NCBI RefSeq assembly: GCF_029227915.1
Contig: NC_079878.1
Location: forward strand, 26,129,501 to 26,193,500
Direction of reading: 5' to 3'
Source: Hydractinia symbiolongicarpus
Lineage: Eukaryota; Cnidaria; Hydrozoa; Anthoathecata; Hydractiniidae
DNA: 64,000 nt
The position numbers and the translations under genes were made by a program. Under the pieces are notes generated by a model. The model was not told the DNA's origin and made no database searches. It saw nothing but the letters and a program-made list of their open reading frames with translations. Positions 58,914-64,000 of this stretch are shown piece by piece; position 1 is the first letter of the stretch, and each line of letters begins with the position of its first letter.

Positions 58914-59947
58914 ATGAAGTTGTTAGCGTTTTTTCTCGTTTGTGGTGTGTGTGCATTTGCACTTGCTGAAGAAGCAACACAAGAAGAATTGAATGATGTT
59001 GAAATAACTGAAGAACAAGATCCTTCTTACTTACCGTACTGTAAGTTTTCTTTTGACTTAGTAATATTGCACAAACATCTGTTCACATTAATACGTGAAT
59101 TGAGGAACTACGCCTAACTAACGCTAAGCAATATTACATTTTAGGTGGAGCCTACGTTCGATACAACCCAAACGCACACTATTGCCATAACCGCAAACTG
59201 TACTTGAAGAAATACTATAGCTTCTGTGGAAAAGTCATCTATGACATTCGAACACACTTCTGCTTCCGATACAGAGTTTATTCCAAACGAGTGCATTATC
59301 TCTGTGCAAAACGACGTGTCTGCCACAAAGCCAGTCAGTTCTGCTTTAAAGGAAATTGCTATTTAAAGAAGAAGTATTTCGTCTGTAATGGCCGACGTGT
59401 GTGTAACAAATGGACCCAATTCTGTTTCAAAGGTGTCTGCTACTTGAAAACCAAATACTTTGTCTGTAATGGCCGACGTGTGTGTAACAAATGGACCCAA
59501 TTCTGCTTCAAAGGTGTTTGCTACTTGAAAACCAAATACTTTGTTTGCAATGGTCGACGTGTTTGCAACAAATGGACCCAATTCTGCTTCAAAGGTGTCT
59601 GCTACTTGAAAACAAAATACTTTGTTTGTAATGGCCGACGTGTGTGCAACAAATGGACCCAATTCTGCTTTAAAGGTGTCTGCCACTTGAAAACCAAATA
59701 CTTTGTCTGTAATGGCCGACGTGTGTGCAACAAATTGACCCACTTGTGCTTCAAAGGTGTCTGTTACTTGAAGAAAAATTACTTCATTTGTGGTGGTCGA
59801 CGTGTGTGCAACCGATGGACTCAATTTTGCTACAGAAATGTTTGCTATAACAAATCAACCCATGCCATCTGTGGAAAATCAGTTTATGTCAAAAGAACAC
59901 ATCGTTGTCACTATGGAAAAGTTGTTGCCATCCGCCCATACTATTAA
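58914..59947 (+). CDS. Secreted basic cysteine-rich repeat protein A4
   Basis: Join 58914-59040 and 59145-59947, 309 residues, the duplicon partner of A2. I see two residue differences near the start of exon 2 (NAHYCHNRK versus NTHYCHNRQ), while the array from CGKVIYD to the stop looks identical, including the same five CNGRR modules and the variant CHLKTK. Splice sites (ACT|GTAAGT, TTTTAG|GTGG), the presumed 5' UTR intron (CAATTAG|GTAATA to TTTCGTTTAG) and the AATAAA-like signal after the stop are kept. See A2 for the domain description. Confidence 0.85.
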
Positions 59948-60319
59948 ATGACTAAAAATAAAAATGTATTGTATTATAAGTGGTGTTTGGGATAACATTT
60001 ATGAGATTTATAAAAGCTATATCATTGTATTTTTTATTTTTCCTTTCCTTTTCTACAATGCTCTATTTTGGGACAAAACTGCTTTGAAAACTCGTATGTT
60101 TGAACGTATTACTAACAAACAATGTTACAGGTGTTGTTGCAAGGTCTTTAATTTATCCTGGATTGCATTTCTTGTCATGTTTAGAGAAGATTTTATCCTT
60201 TGCGACAAAATTTGAAAATAACAATTTTAAACCATGTGAAAAAAATATATTTGCCCTGTATCGAAAATATTGAGCGACTTTAATTCTGATTTTTAAGAAG
60301 TTTGTACACCCATTGCTTG

Positions 60320-60605
60320 GTGGCGCGTGGCCTTGCGGTTATGACATTCCCTTTGTAATCACAAGGTCCATTGTTTGGTCCACAGCGCAGGCCTGTTTAG
60401 CAAGTGTCATTACCACAGCTACGGTTCAACCCATGCCATGTGAGAGAAATTGGGTAGGTAATGCCGGTGTATACTTAATATATATACATTCCGATCACAG
60501 GACCCACATTGATAACAGTGTTTCCAACAGTGAAGTGGCTTTATCCTGTATAAAAATTGGGAATAATAATAGTAATTTTAATAATTCATCGTATAGATCT
60601 TGAAA
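60320..60605 (+). mobile_element. tRNA-derived SINE, duplicon 2 copy
   Basis: Copy of 36625-36910. A 15-base deletion 90-100 bases upstream (60222 versus 36512-36526) separates the duplicons here. Confidence 0.5.
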
Positions 60606-61479
60606 AACGGTTACGGAAATATTGTGGTTTCAGATTTTTGATGAAGTCATCAACCCGCTCATTCTAAAACAAATTCAGTGACCTAGTTTTGAAAAACTTA
60701 TCTATTTTGGTCCTATCCCTGGCTATCCACAAACTAAGAAAAAATACGTACTTTCAGTATATTGCATGTGGTCATATTCACAGACGTTTACACAAAATTT
60801 CACAAAACAAGAGTTTGCAGCACGAACGATATTAATAGACAACCATACCATGCTCTGCTGAAAAATTTTAACTCAAAGCTATGAATCCACTTAAACTTCC
60901 AATCAAATATCAACAACCTTCGTAATAATACCAACAAACCTTGTAAAAATTTAAACACTCCTGTAAAAATAACCTGGTATTTTACATGCAGGCTCACAAA
61001 AGTTTAACAGGCTGCCAAAAACAAAAGAATAAAAAATAGCCACACTTAACACACACGCTTTTTCCATAAACATTCTTTCTCTTGCGATACTACTTGTGTC
61101 CTCCTTGTGTAGTTTACAGGATATCTGAGAGAAATTACACTCTATGTGCAAAAAATGTCCTCACACTATCTTAAAAGTTCAATAAGTCTTTAAAAATTTT
61201 TGTAGCTTGTTACATTGTATTTTGCGCTCAAGAAAAATTTGACTACTAATGTGGCTATAGATTTCTAAAGAAAAAATAACAACTTAACTCATAGGTTAAC
61301 TATCGAGCTTGGTTGAGCCTATAGCTAATACCACATTAGCTAAGAAACCCCGTTAATATAGTTAATATTATATCTATGTTGAAGAGACAAAGATTGTTTA
61401 GAAAACATATTTGCCAGTTGTATATATATGTTCCTATATTTAAATTTCGACTAAGCATAAGTTTTTTCTAATAGTGTCT

Positions 61480-61743
61480 TTATGTTTTTTTAAATTGCTT
61501 ATATTTGTTTCCAGAGTAGCAATTCCTTCTACGTTTATTTTTTTGAGTTTTAGTTATTTGCTGTTTAAATATTTCTATATTAGCGGTTATGATGTTCGTG
61601 AACGCTTCTTCTTTTTCTTTAAGAAGCGCTTGTGTATCTTCTATCATTGATTGTCTTTGCTCCTCCAATTTCTTTGCGAAAAGAAAAAAAACGACACTTT
61701 CATCATTTTCAAACATTTTGACTCCATACGTTGATGACTTCAC
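61480..61743 (-). pseudogene. Coiled-coil fragment, duplicon 2 copy
   Basis: Identical at protein level to 37785-38048. Confidence 0.35.
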
Positions 61744-62324
61744 ATGTAAATACGTAGTTCAAAACAATGTGTATTTCTGTGTAATAAAAATATTAGCATG
61801 AGAATGTTATAAGGGTGTTCATGTTCTTAAATTCCAACATTTTGCCCACTCTCGATAGTTAATTAGCTTTCCCTGATTTTGGCAATGCTAACCAGATAAT
61901 ATGAAGGGAGTTTCCTAGACCTTCCTTGACTTTCTTATATAATTTGCTAAGTGAAAATAAACAAGACAGAACGTTGGTGTATTATTGCGCAGGAGGGGTG
62001 TTGCTAGATTGAAGAGATTAAATGTTCCCTCAACAAAGCAAGGATTTTTTAATGGAAATGTTATACTTAAAAATGTTGTTTATCGTCATGATATAATAAT
62101 TCTTGAAACAATATGCATTGTAGATGTACATGCAAATTTAAAATGTTGACTAAAAATTAGATGAATTGTGTTGTGCGAACACCTCTGTACCGTTAAAGAG
62201 GCTACATGCACTGCGCATGCGGCGTGGTCGGACCTCTTTAACTAGGCATTACTTTTTTGTAATTTTTGTGACCTTTTCTAACTTTTATTGCGGTTTGCAT
62301 TTTTCGAACAAAGGTATTTTTTTA

Positions 62325-62630
62325 TAAAAGAAATGTAACAAAGTACTGACCTGCATGTAAAAGTGTTGTATTCGTTATATAATTTTTTATTAGTTATATG
62401 TGTTTCAACATATCGTTACTAAGGTGTTGCTAAGAAGATATATGAGTTCTCGGGAAACAATACAGATCAGCTTTAAGGAAAATATAGAACCAACGAAATA
62501 ACATCATTTTCGATGCCAATGACATCACTGTATTGTTTTTGTCACCTGGATCATTAATAAATGCCATATTATAAATATTTGCCATGTTTATTGACATGAA
62601 CATTATTATTTCTGGAAGAATGGATATTTA
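62325..62630 (+). repeat. Dispersed repeat, duplicon 2 copy of 38630-38935
   Basis: Same blocks in the same orientation as 38630-38935, essentially unchanged. Confidence 0.6.
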
Positions 62631-62734
62631 TCAACCTATTAAACCTGAAAATTTTATATGAACCTATCTTTCTGCCATTCATTTCACAAGTCTACCAGCA
62701 CTGAAACCGTATCATCAGTAACGCTTGTGAAGTT

Positions 62735-63165
62735 CATATTGAAGAAGAACTACTTTGTTCATCACTAACATACTGCCTGGCAATATGACTTACGCGCATT
62801 ATACTCGCCCGTCATGATCATAGGTCTGATCGGGGTGAAACATTTTCTGTTGAGAATGAAATACGGATGTGCTATGATAAATATTCACCTTTGTATACAC
62901 ACCATCCGAATAAACTATCTGAGCTCATCTCTAACATATTGCCGCACGTAAAGTAGTGGGTTCGTCTGCGGCTCCCAGTTCTGGGGACCGCGGATCAAAT
63001 CCCACTCATTGCCAGGCAGTATGTTAGTGATGAACAAAGTAGTTCTTCTTCAATATGAGTTCACGCATTATACTCGCCCGTCATGATCAGAGGTCTGATC
63101 AGGGTGAAACATTCTCTGTTGAGAATAAAATACGGATGTGCTATGATAAATATTCACCTATGCAC
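62735..63165. mobile_element. Compound inverted/direct repeat with tRNA-like core, duplicon 2
   Basis: Copy of 39040-39470; one difference seen in the first direct repeat (cattttctgtt for cattctctgtt). Confidence 0.55.
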
Positions 63166-63845
63166 ATAATTTTTGCTTAATTTATATATTCAGGCCAGGC
63201 AGGTGAATATGTTTAGGATACTGTCAGGGAAAGTGAGCATGATTATTTAAATCACGATATCTGCTTTATATTTAATTTCTTTGTCACCTTTTTTTATTAT
63301 TCTAACCAGGAGGGGTGTATCTAAAATGTTTTCTCCATTTTTTCTTCATTTTGAGTAGCTTAGTTGACATGTGCATTTTGTGAAATTTACCGTTTTATTA
63401 CTTATATTTTTTATAACTTTCACCGTATCTTTCGTTAACAAAACAAAAATACCAAAATATATATAGACTACGTGTTCTTTGTACAAGGCAATTATTTTAT
63501 TTTGTGAACTGTGTGCAATAGACTAAATCAGAAATTCTTATGTTAACATCTTCATTTGATGTGATGCAAGCTGTAGTTTCGGAAACTTTGTGATAAACCT
63601 TTTTTTGTTTTCGACCAAATGAATGCGTGTAGGGCTATTGTAAAAAATTTTGGTACAATTTTATTTTTTTTAAATATTTTTTTTATTTAAAAATTCAAAA
63701 TTCATAAAGAAACCTCAAATCTTAAAAAAAAATTGAAAAGCAATAATCAAATCTTAATTTCTTTTATATTATTATTTCACTATCAAATATGATGCAACGA
63801 ACGTACAGGTTCTTTTTAACGAACCCTCTGCACTCCTGTTTTTTA

Positions 63846-64000
63846 TTAGCCCTATTCGGTCCGGGGTTTTCCGAACATACTATGACCGGGGGCAACTTTC
63901 CATAGGATTGTTCAAATTGAATCAAACTTGGCACACTTATAGAACGTCATAAAAGGAACAAAATGGCGGCAATAAATTTTTGCTTGCGTCTGCACATTTT
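63846..64000 (+). mobile_element. piggyBac-type left end, duplicon 2
   Basis: TTAG then CCCTATTCGGTC at 63850-63861, matching 40150-40165; the element continues past the window. Confidence 0.45.

Larger units (their letters stand above)
51263..64000. repeat. Tandem duplication, unit 2 (partial, runs off window)
   Basis: Corresponds to 27519-40304 of unit 1 at high identity. The stretch matching 36.6-40.3 kb has only occasional single differences, whereas that matching 32-35 kb has more substitutions and indels. Confidence 0.9.

Overview
This is a eukaryotic, AT-rich and transposon-dense window, most likely from a cnidarian and plausibly a hydrozoan. That assignment is an inference. It rests on the mix of element types (Penelope-like, DIRS-like, Crypton-like, Helitron, CR1/jockey-like LINEs with a 2A-like leader, tRNA-derived SINEs) and on small intron-containing genes for secreted cysteine-rich proteins. 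No rRNA, CRISPR array or prokaryotic operon is seen. Nearly every recognisable coding stretch outside the cysteine-rich cluster is a broken mobile-element gene.

Layout. 0.4-1.7 kb: scraps of a Penelope-like element and of a LINE. 1.7-4.1 kb: a DDE-integrase gene convergent with a spliced RING-type gene, each interrupted by one in-frame TAA. 4.2 kb: a hammerhead-ribozyme-like fold. 4.8-5.5 kb: direct and inverted repeats and a pogo-type MITE. 7.1-7.6 kb: a Crypton-like recombinase remnant. 8.7-10.9 kb: a 67-bp minisatellite. 11-18.5 kb: a Helitron (Rep plus helicase, minus strand) split by a nearly full-length LINE. 19.3-20.8 kb: a second LINE remnant. 21.9-23.1 kb: a DIRS-like element. 23.1-24.7, 41.5-42.5 and 43.5-45.5 kb: copies of a Helitron-like repeat. 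46.2-49.1 kb: two abutting non-autonomous Helitrons.

The main architectural feature is a 23.7-kb tandem duplication. Sequence from about 27.52 kb to 51.26 kb is repeated from 51.26 kb to the window end (64,000 matches about 40,304), and the second copy runs off the window. The junction lies inside a pogo/Tigger-like transposase pseudogene. Its left half is diverged from the 25-kb copy and its right half is nearly identical to the 27.5-kb copy, as expected for unequal recombination between two pogo copies. The 27.5-kb copy is interrupted by a 1.9-kb LINE that is absent at 51.26 kb.

The duplicated block carries the genes that look host-like: a head-to-head pair of genes for a secreted, very basic, cysteine-rich repeat protein, present four times because of the duplication (minus 31.4-30.4, plus 35.2-36.2, minus 55.1-54.2, plus 58.9-59.9 kb). 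Each has a 5' UTR intron, a 127-nt exon encoding a signal peptide and acidic propeptide, a ~105-bp intron and one exon encoding an array of 27-residue modules (81 bp, four cysteines each). One copy (31.4-30.4 kb) is frameshifted by a 5-bp duplication. I do not recognise the family with certainty; the pattern distantly resembles galaxin repeats. This cluster is the best candidate for an undescribed system here.
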